Assembly (NCBI GenBank): GCA_964573715.1
Contig: CAZNKR010000019.1
Location: forward strand, 1-35,921
Length of the DNA: 35,921 bases
Source: SVEL01 sp964573715
GTDB taxonomy: Bacteria; Bacillota; Clostridia; Lachnospirales; Lachnospiraceae
Reading direction: 5' to 3'
Of the stretch, positions 8,091 through 17,894 are shown piece by piece (position 1 is the stretch's first letter; every line of letters begins with the position of its first letter). A model generated the notes under the pieces. The model was given only the letters and a program-made list of their open reading frames with translations. It was not told where the DNA came from and searched no databases. Position numbers and translations under genes: made by a program.

Positions 8091-9257
8091 ATGAACAAAC
8101 AAAATACTTCGGGGATGTACCTACACATCCCCTTTTGTGTAAAAAAATGTAATTACTGTGATTTTCTTTCTTTTTCATCTAGTGAAGAAACTAAGAGTCT
8201 GTATGTAGATGCTCTTATTAAGGAAATTATAGCAAACTCCTATACAAATAAATCCATTTCAACCATTTTTTTTGGAGGTGGTACTCCTTCTATATTAGAT
8301 TCAAAACATATCTACAATATCCTTAATTGTATTTCCAAATACTATGAAGTAGATAAAAATGCAGAAATTACTATTGAAGCAAATCCTGGTACTACCAATC
8401 TTATGAAGCTATCAGACTACAAACACAGTGGCATTAATAGACTTAGCATTGGTCTTCAAAGTGCCAATGACCATGAACTTTTAAAATTATCCCGTATACA
8501 TTCATATTCTCAATTTCTTGAATCCTATAAAGATGCAAGAGATTTAGGATTTGACAATATTAATGTGGACCTAATGTCAGCTCTGCCAACACAAACACTA
8601 AAAAGCTACGAAGCTTCGTTGCGAAAAGTAATAGCTTTAGCTCCTGAACATATTTCCGCTTATAGCCTTATTTTAGAAGAAAACACTCCCCTATTTGACT
8701 ATATAAAAGATGGTAATATGGATTTACTTCCAAATGAAGATGATGAACGAGCTATGTACTATCTAACTGATGAATTATTAAAAGAGTATGGCTATTACAG
8801 ATATGAAATATCCAATTACTCAAAGCCAGGTTATGAATGCAGGCACAATCTATCCTATTGGGAGAGGGCAAACTATTTTGGTTTTGGTCTTGGTGCTTCT
8901 TCTTTTATAAACGGAATCAGATACAAGAATACCTCTTCTATGGAAAGATATCTTCAAAATAGTTCCACGCCTACGGAAATTGTGGAGGATAAAGAAATCC
9001 TTAGCAGGAAAGATGCCATGGAAGAATATATGTTTTTAGGACTAAGAAAAACTTCCGGGATAAGCATTACTACCTTTAAAAATGAGTTTTGTCATAGTAT
9101 ATACGATATATATGGAGATATATTAAAGAAATTTACACAAGAAGGCCTAATAACCGCAAGAGACGACAATATACTACTTACAACTAAAGGTTTAGATGTA
9201 AGCAACTATATTTTTAGTGAATTTATTTTAGACGAGGAGGAGACATGCAATCAATAA
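8091..9257 (+). CDS. hemW: Radical SAM protein HemW (oxygen-independent coproporphyrinogen III oxidase-like)
   Basis: Radical SAM protein of the HemN/HemW family. From the ATG at 8091 it is 388 residues, near the usual HemW length. The cluster motif is Cys16-x3-Cys20-x2-Cys23, followed by Asp-Phe; the fourth cysteine found in true HemN is replaced by Phe25, which points to HemW, a heme chaperone in characterised species, rather than to the decarboxylase. Other family parts are FFGGGTPS and TIEANPGT, and RLSIGLQS. I prefer ATG 8091, with GAGGA just ahead, over a TTG four codons upstream. Adjacent to lepA, an arrangement common in Firmicutes. No other heme gene is in the window. Confidence 0.92.
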   Translation: MNKQNTSGMYLHIPFCVKKCNYCDFLSFSSSEETKSLYVDALIKEIIANSYTNKSISTIFFGGGTPSILDSKHIYNILNCISKYYEVDKNAEITIEANPGTTNLMKLSDYKHSGINRLSIGLQSANDHELLKLSRIHSYSQFLESYKDARDLGFDNINVDLMSALPTQTLKSYEASLRKVIALAPEHISAYSLILEENTPLFDYIKDGNMDLLPNEDDERAMYYLTDELLKEYGYYRYEISNYSKPGYECRHNLSYWERANYFGFGLGASSFINGIRYKNTSSMERYLQNSSTPTEIVEDKEILSRKDAMEEYMFLGLRKTSGISITTFKNEFCHSIYDIYGDILKKFTQEGLITARDDNILLTTKGLDVSNYIFSEFILDEEETCNQ

Positions 9258-9724
9258 ATATTTCAGATGTTAAAACATTTATGAAACGACTTCTAATAGA
9301 TAATAGTTTTGATGATTTTTTACTAGAGGACGCTTCTATTACTACCTTCAATACCTTTAATATTGATGGTCACTTACAAAAAGCTTATTATTCCAAAGAG
9401 GAATACGAAGCACTGAATCTGCGCAGTCTTTCATACTGGCATGAAATTAAGCCTATATGTTTTGAACTAATTAAAGGTAAAAAAACTCCTCTTGGATTTA
9501 CTTTTATTTTACAGCTAGATTCTTTTCAAATTAAAAGTTTTTATGAAAAATGTAATCTTGAAGAATCCAAAGAATTTATATCAAACTTTTTTCTTAATAT
9601 TAAGTATGAAAATAGTACTCTTGACTGTATTACCGCTATTTCCTACAAACAATTTACACTTGATAAAACCATAGAAAAAGAATATGACAAATACATAGAA
9701 AAATTTTTATTAGCACTCATTTAA
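9245..9724 (+). CDS. DUF5721-like conserved protein of unknown function
   Basis: The 159-residue soluble protein starts with an ATG that overlaps the last 13 bases of hemW; GAGGAGG lies just ahead. It has no signal peptide, membrane segment or recognisable catalytic motif. The opening pattern (ISDVKTFMKRLL, then ASITTFNTFNIDGHL) resembles the DUF5721 proteins I know from Lachnospiraceae; that match is from memory. The overlap implies coupled translation with hemW. Its last codons (Leu-Ala-Leu-Ile-stop) are written inside the CIRCE element of htpG, with the stop codon in the 9-base spacer, so the operator constrains its C-terminus. Confidence 0.8.
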   Translation: MQSINISDVKTFMKRLLIDNSFDDFLLEDASITTFNTFNIDGHLQKAYYSKEEYEALNLRSLSYWHEIKPICFELIKGKKTPLGFTFILQLDSFQIKSFYEKCNLEESKEFISNFFLNIKYENSTLDCITAISYKQFTLDKTIEKEYDKYIEKFLLALI

Positions 9725-9736
9725 TTTGAGTGCTAA
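9710..9736. promoter_or_regulatory. CIRCE operator upstream of htpG
   Basis: TTAGCACTC-N9-GAGTGCTAA, an exact CIRCE match. It ends seven bases before the htpG -35 box and covers the 3' end of the preceding gene. HrcA control of htpG is inferred; the site lies upstream of the promoter rather than in the leader. Confidence 0.95.
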
Positions 9737-9743
9737 TTTTCTC

Positions 9744-9772
9744 TTGACATTCCTTTCGTGTAGTTTTAAAAT
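9744..9772 (+). promoter_or_regulatory. Sigma-A promoter of htpG
   Basis: TTGACA (9744-9749), 17-base spacer, TAAAAT (9767-9772). The htpG ATG follows at 9828 behind GAAAGGAAG. Confidence 0.88.
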
Positions 9773-9827
9773 ACATCTTGTAGATTTATATTACACATTA
9801 TTACAAAATGAAAGGAAGTAATTTAAA

Positions 9828-11825
9828 ATGGCTAAAACAGGAAGTCTTTCAATTAACAGCGAAAACATTTTCCCTATCATTAAAAAGTGGTTATATTCAG
9901 ACCATGATATTTTCTTTAGAGAACTTATATCAAATGGTTGTGACGCTATCACAAAGTTAAAGAAGCTTGAAGTTATGGGTGAATATCAGTTACCTGATGA
10001 CAACAAATTCAAGGTAAGTGTACTTGTTAACGACAAGGATAAGACACTTACATTTATAGATAACGGTATTGGTATGACCTCAGATGAGGTAGAGGAATAT
10101 ATCAATCAGATAGCTTTTTCTGGCGCAGAAGCATTTATGAATCAATATAAAGATAAGACTAATGAAGATCAAATTATTGGTCATTTCGGACTTGGATTTT
10201 ATTCTGCATTTATGGTTGCTGACAAAGTTACCATTGATACTTTATCCTTTAAGGAAGGTTCTACACCCGTACATTGGGAATGTGATGGTGGCACAGACTT
10301 TAGCATGGAGGACGGCGACTACAATGAACGTGGTACAAAGATTACTTTATTTTTAAACGAAGATAGTCTTGAATTTGCAAATGAGTTCCGTGCAAAAGAA
10401 GTAATTACAAAATACTGTTCATTCATGCCTACTGAGATTTACCTTACAAATGAAAATGCAAATCCTGAGTATGATACTGTTCTACCTGAGGAAGTAACAC
10501 CAGAAGATACTGTTGTAGAAACAATTGTAGAGCCTGCAAAAACAGAAGAAAAAGAAAATGAAGATGGAACAAAGGAAACCGTTGAAATTTCTCCTTCAGT
10601 TACCAAATCAAAGATTCTTAAAAGACCAGTTGCTCTTAATGATACTACTCCTCTTTGGGCAAAGCACCCAAATGATTGTACCGATGAAGAATATAAAGCA
10701 TTTTATACAAAGGTATTTCATGATTTTAAAGAACCATTATTTTGGATTCATTTAAATATGGATTACCCATTTAACTTAAAAGGTATATTATACTTCCCTA
10801 AGTTTAATACAGAGTATGATACTTTAGAAGGAACAATAAAGCTATACAACAACCAAGTATTTATTGCTGATAACATTAAAGAGGTTATCCCTGAGTTTCT
10901 TATGCTTTTAAAGGGTGTAATTGATTGCCCTGACTTACCTTTAAATGTTTCTAGAAGTGCTCTTCAAAATGATGGTTTTGTAAAGAAAATTTCTGATTAC
11001 ATTACAAAGAAGGTTGCAGATAAGCTTTCAGGTATGTGTAAAACTGATAAAGAAGCTTATGAAAAGTATTGGGATGACATTAATCCATTTATTAAATTCG
11101 GATGTTTAAAAGATGAAAAATTCTGCGAAAAAATGACAGACTACATTCTTTTCAAAAATATTGAAGGCAAATTCCTTACATTGCCAGAATGTCTTGAAGA
11201 AAATAAAGAACATCATGAAAATACAGTGTTCTATATAACAGATGAAATAGCTCAAGGTCAATACATTAAAATGTTTAAAGACCAAGGCCTTGATGCCGTT
11301 ATCTTAAAGCATAACATTGATCAGCCATTTGTAACACATCTTGAGCAAAAAAATGAAGGTGTTAAATTCCAGCGAATTGATGCTGATCTTACAGATACCT
11401 TCAAGGAAGAAACAAAGGAAGAAGATAAAGAATCCTTTGAAGCTAATGCAAAAGAACTAACAGATATATTTAGAAAAGCTCTTAACAATGACAAGCTAGA
11501 AGTCAAGGTTGAAAATCTAAAAGATGAAACCATATCTTCTATGGTTACACTTTCAGAGGAGAGCAGACGTATGCAGGATATGATGAAGATGTATGGTATG
11601 GCAGGCATGGATCCTTCTATGTTTGGCACGACACTTACACTTGTACTTAATGCAAAGAATAATCTTGTACAATATGTTCTTAGCCATAAAGATGATGAAA
11701 ATACTTCTATGATTGCAAAACAGCTCTATGATTTAGCTGTAATTAGCCATGAACAATTAAGTCCAGAGGCAATGACTGAATTTATTTCAAGAAGCAATAA
11801 AATTATGGAAATGCTTTGCAAATAA
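9828..11825 (+). CDS. htpG: Molecular chaperone HtpG (Hsp90)
   Basis: ATP-dependent Hsp90-family chaperone of the cytoplasm. The 665-residue protein has the GHKL ATPase motifs: ELISNGCDAI (Asn and Asp in the helix that holds Mg-ATP), DNGIGM, and GHFGLGFYSAFMVADKV. The middle domain has PLWAKHP and the catalytic-loop sequence LNVSRSALQND; the C-terminal dimer domain follows. It is longer than the classic bacterial form (about 625): an acidic, Lys/Glu/Thr-rich insert at roughly residues 225-265 sits between the N-terminal and middle domains, where eukaryotic Hsp90 has its charged linker. It has its own promoter, CIRCE and terminator. Confidence 0.98.
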   Translation: MAKTGSLSINSENIFPIIKKWLYSDHDIFFRELISNGCDAITKLKKLEVMGEYQLPDDNKFKVSVLVNDKDKTLTFIDNGIGMTSDEVEEYINQIAFSGAEAFMNQYKDKTNEDQIIGHFGLGFYSAFMVADKVTIDTLSFKEGSTPVHWECDGGTDFSMEDGDYNERGTKITLFLNEDSLEFANEFRAKEVITKYCSFMPTEIYLTNENANPEYDTVLPEEVTPEDTVVETIVEPAKTEEKENEDGTKETVEISPSVTKSKILKRPVALNDTTPLWAKHPNDCTDEEYKAFYTKVFHDFKEPLFWIHLNMDYPFNLKGILYFPKFNTEYDTLEGTIKLYNNQVFIADNIKEVIPEFLMLLKGVIDCPDLPLNVSRSALQNDGFVKKISDYITKKVADKLSGMCKTDKEAYEKYWDDINPFIKFGCLKDEKFCEKMTDYILFKNIEGKFLTLPECLEENKEHHENTVFYITDEIAQGQYIKMFKDQGLDAVILKHNIDQPFVTHLEQKNEGVKFQRIDADLTDTFKEETKEEDKESFEANAKELTDIFRKALNNDKLEVKVENLKDETISSMVTLSEESRRMQDMMKMYGMAGMDPSMFGTTLTLVLNAKNNLVQYVLSHKDDENTSMIAKQLYDLAVISHEQLSPEAMTEFISRSNKIMEMLCK

Positions 11826-11850
11826 ATCCTTTGCAAACAATATATAATAT

Positions 11851-11885
11851 AAAAGAACAAGCCAAATTTCTTGGCCTGTTCTTTT
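11851..11885 (+). terminator. Intrinsic terminator after htpG
   Basis: AAAAGAACA-a-GCCAA stem, 5-base loop, TTGGC-c-TGTTCTTTT, followed by a T-rich tail on the plus strand. A-run on the left and T-run on the right would let it act from both sides. Confidence 0.88.
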
Positions 11886-11916
11886 AATTTATGAAATTAT
11901 TAAAATCCACAAATTT

Positions 11917-12181
11917 CTAACAGGATAAAAATAACAATTCATATAATTTACTTTTTGAATTTGTTTCAATAGAAAAATTTAATACCTTAGTATCATTATC
12001 TCCTATAATTACTACGGTCTTATTTGATAACGCTGTAACGTCTCCTACTTCTATCTTCAAATCGAAATTTCCTATTTCAGATAAATTCCATTCCTGAATT
12101 ATATCTTCCTCTGAATATTCGTTAATGATATAAGCCCCATCTAATAATAATACTTTAATAATTCCTTAAATTATTTCTCAT
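11917..12181 (-). pseudogene. Small frameshifted hypothetical gene between htpG and polC
   Basis: On the minus strand AGGAGG is followed seven bases later by ATG (12179-12181) and six codons (MRNNLR). That frame stops after three more codons. If one base is skipped after the AGG codon, a continuous frame of about 80 codons opens, rich in hydrophobic-acidic alternation (IIKVLLLDGAYI...DLKIEVGDV...KTVVIIGDNDTKVL), ending in LLFLSC at 11917. It reads like a small beta-rich protein, not noise. I do not recognise it. The simplest reading is a one-base insertion that broke a small gene; programmed +1 shifting at the rare AGG codon, or a sequence error, are alternatives. Confidence 0.5.
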
Positions 12182-12280
12182 CACGTTACCTCCTCTTATA
12201 TTTAATCAAATGCATTTTTATTATTTTAATTCAGAGCTGTAAATTAAATATTTTTTACTATTCCGACTTAATCATTTATA

Positions 12281-15200
12281 TTAAAAATCAAATAATGACA
12301 ACTGATTGCTCTCTGGAATATCACCAAATAATCCCAACTGATTCATTACATCTATTACAGTTTTACTTACCTTTGTTCTATCTCTAAAGTCATCACGAGA
12401 TAAAAATGGTCCATCTTTTGCCGCCTCTACAACGGCTTCAGCTGCCTTATCACCCATTCCGTCTATTGTACTTAGTGATGGCATAAGCTTGCCATCAACT
12501 ATTTGAAATCTTGTAGACTGTACCATAAACAAATCTATTTTAATGAAATCATAACCTCTAGCATACATCTCAAGTACAAGCTTCATATCCTTTAATACGT
12601 CCTCTTCTTTTGGGGTTGTTTCTCCCGCTGCACTCTTCTTTTTTAATTCATTCATATTGTATACAAGCTTGTCTTTGCCCTGACACATAAGCTCATAGTT
12701 AAAGGCGGAAGCTCTTATACTAAAGTATGCTGCATAATAAGCCAATGGATAAAACACCTTAAAATATGCAATCCTATAAGCCATCATTACATAGGCAGCA
12801 GCATGTGCTTTTGGGAACATATATTTGATTTTCTTACAAGACCAAATGTACCAATCCGGAACATCATTTGCAAGCATTGCCTCTTCCCATTCTGGTTTTA
12901 ATCCCTTACCTTTACGTACTGATTCCATAATTGTAAATGATAGTTCTGAATCCATTCCTTTGTTAATTAGATAGGTCATAATATCATCTCTTGTACAAAT
13001 AGCTGTAGAAATAGTTGCCTTTCCTTCCCCAATTAATGTCTGCGCATTACTTAACCACACATCTGTACCGTGAGATAGTCCTGAAATACGAACCAAATCC
13101 GAAAAAGTTTTTGGTCTTGTATCCTTAAGCATTTGGATAACAAAATCAGTACCAAATTCTGGTATACCAAGGGAACCTAATTCACAGCCATCAATATCTT
13201 CTGGTCGTATTCCTAAGGCATTTGTAGATGCAAAAAGAGACATTACTTCTTTATTGTCTAATGGTATGGTCTTCGCATCTAAACCAGTTAAATCTTCAAG
13301 CATACGAATCATTGTTGGATCATCGTGTCCAAGAATATCAAGTTTTAGAAGATTATGGTCAATTGAATGATAATCAAAATGAGTGGTTACAGTTTTTGTT
13401 GTCATATCATTAGCTGGTCTTTGCACTGGCGTAAATTTGTATATTTCATTACCATAAGGTAAAACAATAATACCACCTGGATGCTGGCCAGTAGTTCTTC
13501 TAACTCCAACGCATCCTTTAGCTAATCTTTCTATTTCACAACGTCTTTTGGTTATTCCTCGTTCTTCAAAATAATGTAAAACATAACCATACGCTGTTTT
13601 CTCAGCCAAGGTTCCAATTGTTCCTGCTCTAAATGTCTGTCCCTTACCAAAAATTACCTCTGTGTATTCATGGGCTTTACTTTGATATTCTCCGGAAAAA
13701 TTAAGATCAATATCTGGCTCTTTGTTTCCTTTGAATCCAAGAAAAGTCTCAAATGGAATATCAAAACCTTGCTTTAATAATGGCTCTCCACATTCAGGGC
13801 AGTTTTTATCAGGCATATCACAGCCTGCTCCACCTGCAAAAGGTTTTACCTCATCTGAATCAAAATCTACATAATGACATTTTCTACACAAATAATGTGG
13901 TTTTAATGGATTTACTTCGGTTATCCCGGCCATTGTTGCAACAAAAGAAGAACCAACTGATCCTCTTGAACCAACCAAATATCCATCTTCATTAGACTTC
14001 CAAACAAGCTTTTGAGCAATAATATACATAACAGCAAATCCATTACTAATAATTGAATTAAGCTCTCTTTCTAGTCTTTCTGTAACTATCTCTGGTAATT
14101 CTTCTCCATACATCGCATGAGCAGTATTATAACAAATAGTTCTAAGAGTTTCATCTGAATGAGGAATAACTGGGGGTGCTTTATCAGGAAAAACAGGAGA
14201 AATATTTTCCACCATTTCGCTTACTTTATTTGTGTTTGTTACAACAACTTCAAAAGCCTTATCGCTACCAAGATACGAAAATTCACTAAGCATTTCCTCA
14301 GTTGTTCTTAAGAAAAGCGGTGCCTGCTTATCAGCATCCGAAAAACCTTTGTTTGACATTATGATTCTACGATATACCTCGTCCTCTGGATTTAGAAAAT
14401 GCACATCACAGGTTGCAACAACTGGTTTGTTGAATTTCTCTCCTAATTCTACAATTTTTTCATTAACCTCTTTTAGATAGGAAACAGTACATTCTTCCTT
14501 ATCTACCATAAACATATTATTTCCAAGTGGCTGTATTTCCAAATAATCATAAAAGTTTGCTAATCTTGCGATTTCCGCATCACTTTTTCCGCCATAAACA
14601 GCTTTATATAGTTCACCTGCTTCACAAGCAGAGCCAATAATTAGACCTTCTCTATACTTCATAAATACACTTTTTGGTGTTCTTGGAAATCTGCTAAAAT
14701 ATTTTATATGTGCATCAGAAACTAAACGATAAAGATTAATTCTGCCTATTTCATTACATGCAATGATAATAGCATGATGTGTAGGCATTTTCTTTATTGC
14801 TTCTGGTGTTGACTTACTAAATTCATTTACCCCATCTAAATCAACAATATTTCTTTCTTTTAACATTTCTATAAATTTTACAAATATCTTTGCAGTACAC
14901 CCTGCATCATCAACAGCACGATGGTGATTTTCTAGAGGGATTCTCAATGCTTTTGCAACATTATCCAGCTTATATTTTGCTATAGTTGGAATAAGAACTC
15001 TAGCTAAAGATACGGTATCTACATAGGTTGGTGAAAAATCAATAGATTGTTTGTTTGCATTGTGCATAATAAAGCTCATATCGAAATCCGCATTATGTGC
15101 TACCATTATGGCATCCTTTGAAAATTCAAGGAATAAAGGTAGAATTTCATCTATACCTTTAGCGTTAATTACCATTTCATCATTAATACCTGTTAAATGT

Positions 15201-16777
15201 TCGATTCTGTATGGTATAGGCACACCCGGATTTACAAACTCACTAAAATAATCAACGATATTTCCACCCACAACTTTAACTGCACCAATCTCTATTATTT
15301 TATCGGAAAGGGCTGAAAAACCAGTTGTTTCAATATCAAAAACTACATATGTTTCATCTAAGGATTGACCATTACTTTTTGTTACAATATCCTTTAAATC
15401 ATCCACTAGATATGCTTCTACTCCATAAATAACCTTAAAATCAAGGGTTTCCCCACGTTTCTTATAATCTCCTCTTATTGCATCTATTCCATGTAAAGCT
15501 TCCGTAAATCCCTGAACATTACCATGATCTGTAATGGCTAATGCTTTATGTCCAAAATTTATTGCCTGCTTAATCAAATCTTTAGCTTCTGAAACTCCAT
15601 CCATATCACTCATTTTGGTATGACAATGAAGCTCTACTCTTTTATCAACACTATTATCATGTCTTTTTACTCTAAAATCATTGCCCTTCATAATACCCAC
15701 AAGAGAAGAAACTGATACTTCCTTATCATAGGTATCGAACATAACCATACCCTTAAGCTTGATAAAAGCACCAACCTTAAGCTCAGCTAAAAGTTCTACT
15801 AATTCATCATTTTTAGCAAATATCTTTGCACTAATTGAATCAGAAAAATCTGTAATTGCAAATGTAATAATAGTTCTTTCATTACGAATTTCTCTTGTTT
15901 CTAGTGCACTAATCTGTCCATGTAATATAGCTTCACCAGTTTCAGGACCAGTCTGAGATATTGGAGTAATATCCCCTTCAAAGCTTCTACCATAAATAAC
16001 ATCAGGATTATCCTCTTTAGTTGTAAAGCTTTGTCTTCTATATCCACCAAAATCTTTCTTTTGATTATATCCACCACTTCCAGATGACTTGTCCTTTTGT
16101 TCATCCTTTTTGGCATTTTTACGTTCTTCAACAGCTTTTGCTACTTCTTCTTTCTTTTGTTCTTCATCAAAAGCAGCTTTTGCTCTCTTTGATATTTCAA
16201 TAATTTCATTTTGCATAATAACTTCATTTTGCTTTGCAAATTTATTTAATTTCGCTTCAACCGTTTTAAACTCTACATTTAACGGAATATGGCATCTATT
16301 TTTAAAGATATTTTCTAATTGCCTTTTTAACTCTGTTGTTTTTTCCATATTTAATGCTGTATCTTCAACCTCAATCAGCATCTTGTCTTCATCCGCAAAG
16401 GTAATATTTCCCTTTTTTAAGATGTTATACATAATTATACTGGTATCTTTGATTTCTGAATAAATACTTTCTTTATATGCTTCAAAAAGATTTTCAGGAG
16501 TGTAAAGTTCAGATAATTTATATTCTTCAACAAATTTAATTTCAGTTTGGGCATTAGAAAAAAGCTGATCTTGGATAGCTTTTTCTACGAATTTTATGTA
16601 GATAATATCAATCAGCTTTTTACTATGTATATATACATTAAGATGTTTCTTTTCACGATTTGATGTTATTTTACTAACTTTAACCTGTGAAAAAAGTTCT
16701 AATAGTATTTCTTTATTTTTGCCCGTGAATTTTAAATCTGGGAAGACCTCTGTAAATCTTTTGTATTCTTCCACCAT
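12281..16777 (-). CDS. polC: DNA polymerase III alpha subunit, PolC type
   Basis: Replicative DNA polymerase of low-GC Gram-positive bacteria. The 1498-residue protein has a class C layout: N-terminal PolC domain (1-200), a charged Gly/Lys-rich linker, an OB-fold (about 265-360), the first part of the PHP domain (VELHCHTKMSDMDGV near 380), an inserted 3'-5' exonuclease with the DxE motif (VVFDIETTG near 477), the rest of PHP, then the polymerase with GSRGSVGSS near 935, a zinc site (CRKC near 961 with CPECG after it) and PDIDLNFSG near 1019 carrying catalytic aspartates. It is the last gene of the run from pyrH; a 53-base gap separates it from ispG. Confidence 0.99.
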   Translation of the reverse strand: MVEEYKRFTEVFPDLKFTGKNKEILLELFSQVKVSKITSNREKKHLNVYIHSKKLIDIIYIKFVEKAIQDQLFSNAQTEIKFVEEYKLSELYTPENLFEAYKESIYSEIKDTSIIMYNILKKGNITFADEDKMLIEVEDTALNMEKTTELKRQLENIFKNRCHIPLNVEFKTVEAKLNKFAKQNEVIMQNEIIEISKRAKAAFDEEQKKEEVAKAVEERKNAKKDEQKDKSSGSGGYNQKKDFGGYRRQSFTTKEDNPDVIYGRSFEGDITPISQTGPETGEAILHGQISALETREIRNERTIITFAITDFSDSISAKIFAKNDELVELLAELKVGAFIKLKGMVMFDTYDKEVSVSSLVGIMKGNDFRVKRHDNSVDKRVELHCHTKMSDMDGVSEAKDLIKQAINFGHKALAITDHGNVQGFTEALHGIDAIRGDYKKRGETLDFKVIYGVEAYLVDDLKDIVTKSNGQSLDETYVVFDIETTGFSALSDKIIEIGAVKVVGGNIVDYFSEFVNPGVPIPYRIEHLTGINDEMVINAKGIDEILPLFLEFSKDAIMVAHNADFDMSFIMHNANKQSIDFSPTYVDTVSLARVLIPTIAKYKLDNVAKALRIPLENHHRAVDDAGCTAKIFVKFIEMLKERNIVDLDGVNEFSKSTPEAIKKMPTHHAIIIACNEIGRINLYRLVSDAHIKYFSRFPRTPKSVFMKYREGLIIGSACEAGELYKAVYGGKSDAEIARLANFYDYLEIQPLGNNMFMVDKEECTVSYLKEVNEKIVELGEKFNKPVVATCDVHFLNPEDEVYRRIIMSNKGFSDADKQAPLFLRTTEEMLSEFSYLGSDKAFEVVVTNTNKVSEMVENISPVFPDKAPPVIPHSDETLRTICYNTAHAMYGEELPEIVTERLERELNSIISNGFAVMYIIAQKLVWKSNEDGYLVGSRGSVGSSFVATMAGITEVNPLKPHYLCRKCHYVDFDSDEVKPFAGGAGCDMPDKNCPECGEPLLKQGFDIPFETFLGFKGNKEPDIDLNFSGEYQSKAHEYTEVIFGKGQTFRAGTIGTLAEKTAYGYVLHYFEERGITKRRCEIERLAKGCVGVRRTTGQHPGGIIVLPYGNEIYKFTPVQRPANDMTTKTVTTHFDYHSIDHNLLKLDILGHDDPTMIRMLEDLTGLDAKTIPLDNKEVMSLFASTNALGIRPEDIDGCELGSLGIPEFGTDFVIQMLKDTRPKTFSDLVRISGLSHGTDVWLSNAQTLIGEGKATISTAICTRDDIMTYLINKGMDSELSFTIMESVRKGKGLKPEWEEAMLANDVPDWYIWSCKKIKYMFPKAHAAAYVMMAYRIAYFKVFYPLAYYAAYFSIRASAFNYELMCQGKDKLVYNMNELKKKSAAGETTPKEEDVLKDMKLVLEMYARGYDFIKIDLFMVQSTRFQIVDGKLMPSLSTIDGMGDKAAEAVVEAAKDGPFLSRDDFRDRTKVSKTVIDVMNQLGLFGDIPESNQLSLFDF

Positions 16778-16830
16778 AATCCCACCTGTCCTATATATTA
16801 ACTTTTATTTAACGTGTTGTTTTGCATATG

Positions 16831-17886
16831 TTAATTCCAATTTGCAAGCTCGTTTTCCAAACATCCTAACAGTTCACTTTCAGGCATTTTTTTAACTATC
16901 TCACCATGTTTTATAAGTAATCCTTCATTAATTCCACCGGCTATACCTATATCTGCTTCTCTAGCCTCTCCTGGACCATTAACAGCACATCCCATAACTG
17001 CAACTTTAATATCTAGATTATCATATTTTTCTACCATATTTTCGACTTTATTTGCAAGGTCTATTAAATCAATCTGAGTTCTGCCGCAAGTAGGACATGA
17101 AACAACCGTTATTCCGCCTTTTCTAAGTCCTAATGTTTTTAAAATAAGCTTTGCTGTTTTAATTTCTTCTATAGGATTTCCTGTAAGGGATACTCTAATA
17201 GTATCGCCTATACCTTTACCTAAGATAAGTCCTAAGCCCACTGAAGACTTTATATTTCCAGAAAATAATGTACCAGCTTCAGTAATACCTACATGTAATG
17301 GGTAATTAGTCTTAGTTGCAATGATTTCATGTGCCTTTACGCACATCATAACATCTGAAGACTTAATACTAATAACCATATTGTTATAGCCCAAATCTTC
17401 AATAATTTTAACCTTATCCAAAGCGCTTTCAACAATACCTTCTGCTGTAACATGTCCATACTTTTCTAGTATATTCTTTTCTAATGAACCACTATTTACA
17501 CCTACTCTAATTGGAATATTACGACTTTTTGCAACATCTACTACAGCCTTAACCTTCTCAATACTTCCTATATTTCCAGGATTAATTCGTATCTTATCTG
17601 CACCATTTTCCATAGCAGCTATAGCTAATTTATAATCGAAGTGTATATCCGCAACCAAAGGTATGTGAATGTACTTTTTAATTTCTCCTAGAGCCTTGCC
17701 AGCTTCCATATTTGGAATGGCACATCTAATAATATCACATCCTGCTTCCTCTAGTTTAAGGATTTGTTCCACAGTTGCCTTAACATCCTGTGTCTTAGTA
17801 TTAGTCATAGACTGAATAAGTATTGGATTACCTCCACCTATAACCTTGTTTCCAATTTTAATAACTTTCGTATTGTCTCTATACAT
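16831..17886 (-). CDS. ispG: 4-hydroxy-3-methylbut-2-en-1-yl diphosphate synthase IspG (GcpE)
   Basis: Iron-sulfur enzyme of the MEP pathway that turns the cyclic diphosphate MEcPP into HMBPP. The 351-residue protein is the short bacterial form. The TIM-barrel part contains IQSMTNTKT, GCDIIRCAIP and LVADIHFDYKLA; cluster ligands are the CPTC pair near 260 and the cysteine in MGCAVNGPGEAREADIGIAGG near 298. It lies eight bases downstream of rseP and with dxr gives two MEP enzymes in one run. Confidence 0.98.
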   Translation of the reverse strand: MYRDNTKVIKIGNKVIGGGNPILIQSMTNTKTQDVKATVEQILKLEEAGCDIIRCAIPNMEAGKALGEIKKYIHIPLVADIHFDYKLAIAAMENGADKIRINPGNIGSIEKVKAVVDVAKSRNIPIRVGVNSGSLEKNILEKYGHVTAEGIVESALDKVKIIEDLGYNNMVISIKSSDVMMCVKAHEIIATKTNYPLHVGITEAGTLFSGNIKSSVGLGLILGKGIGDTIRVSLTGNPIEEIKTAKLILKTLGLRKGGITVVSCPTCGRTQIDLIDLANKVENMVEKYDNLDIKVAVMGCAVNGPGEAREADIGIAGGINEGLLIKHGEIVKKMPESELLGCLENELANWN

Positions 17887-17894
17887 ATTCTCAC

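Noticed and set aside
16089..16463. 124-residue ORF opposite polC
   Set aside because: Complement of the charged N-terminal part of polC; Ser/Phe-rich composition is what reversed Lys/Glu codons give.
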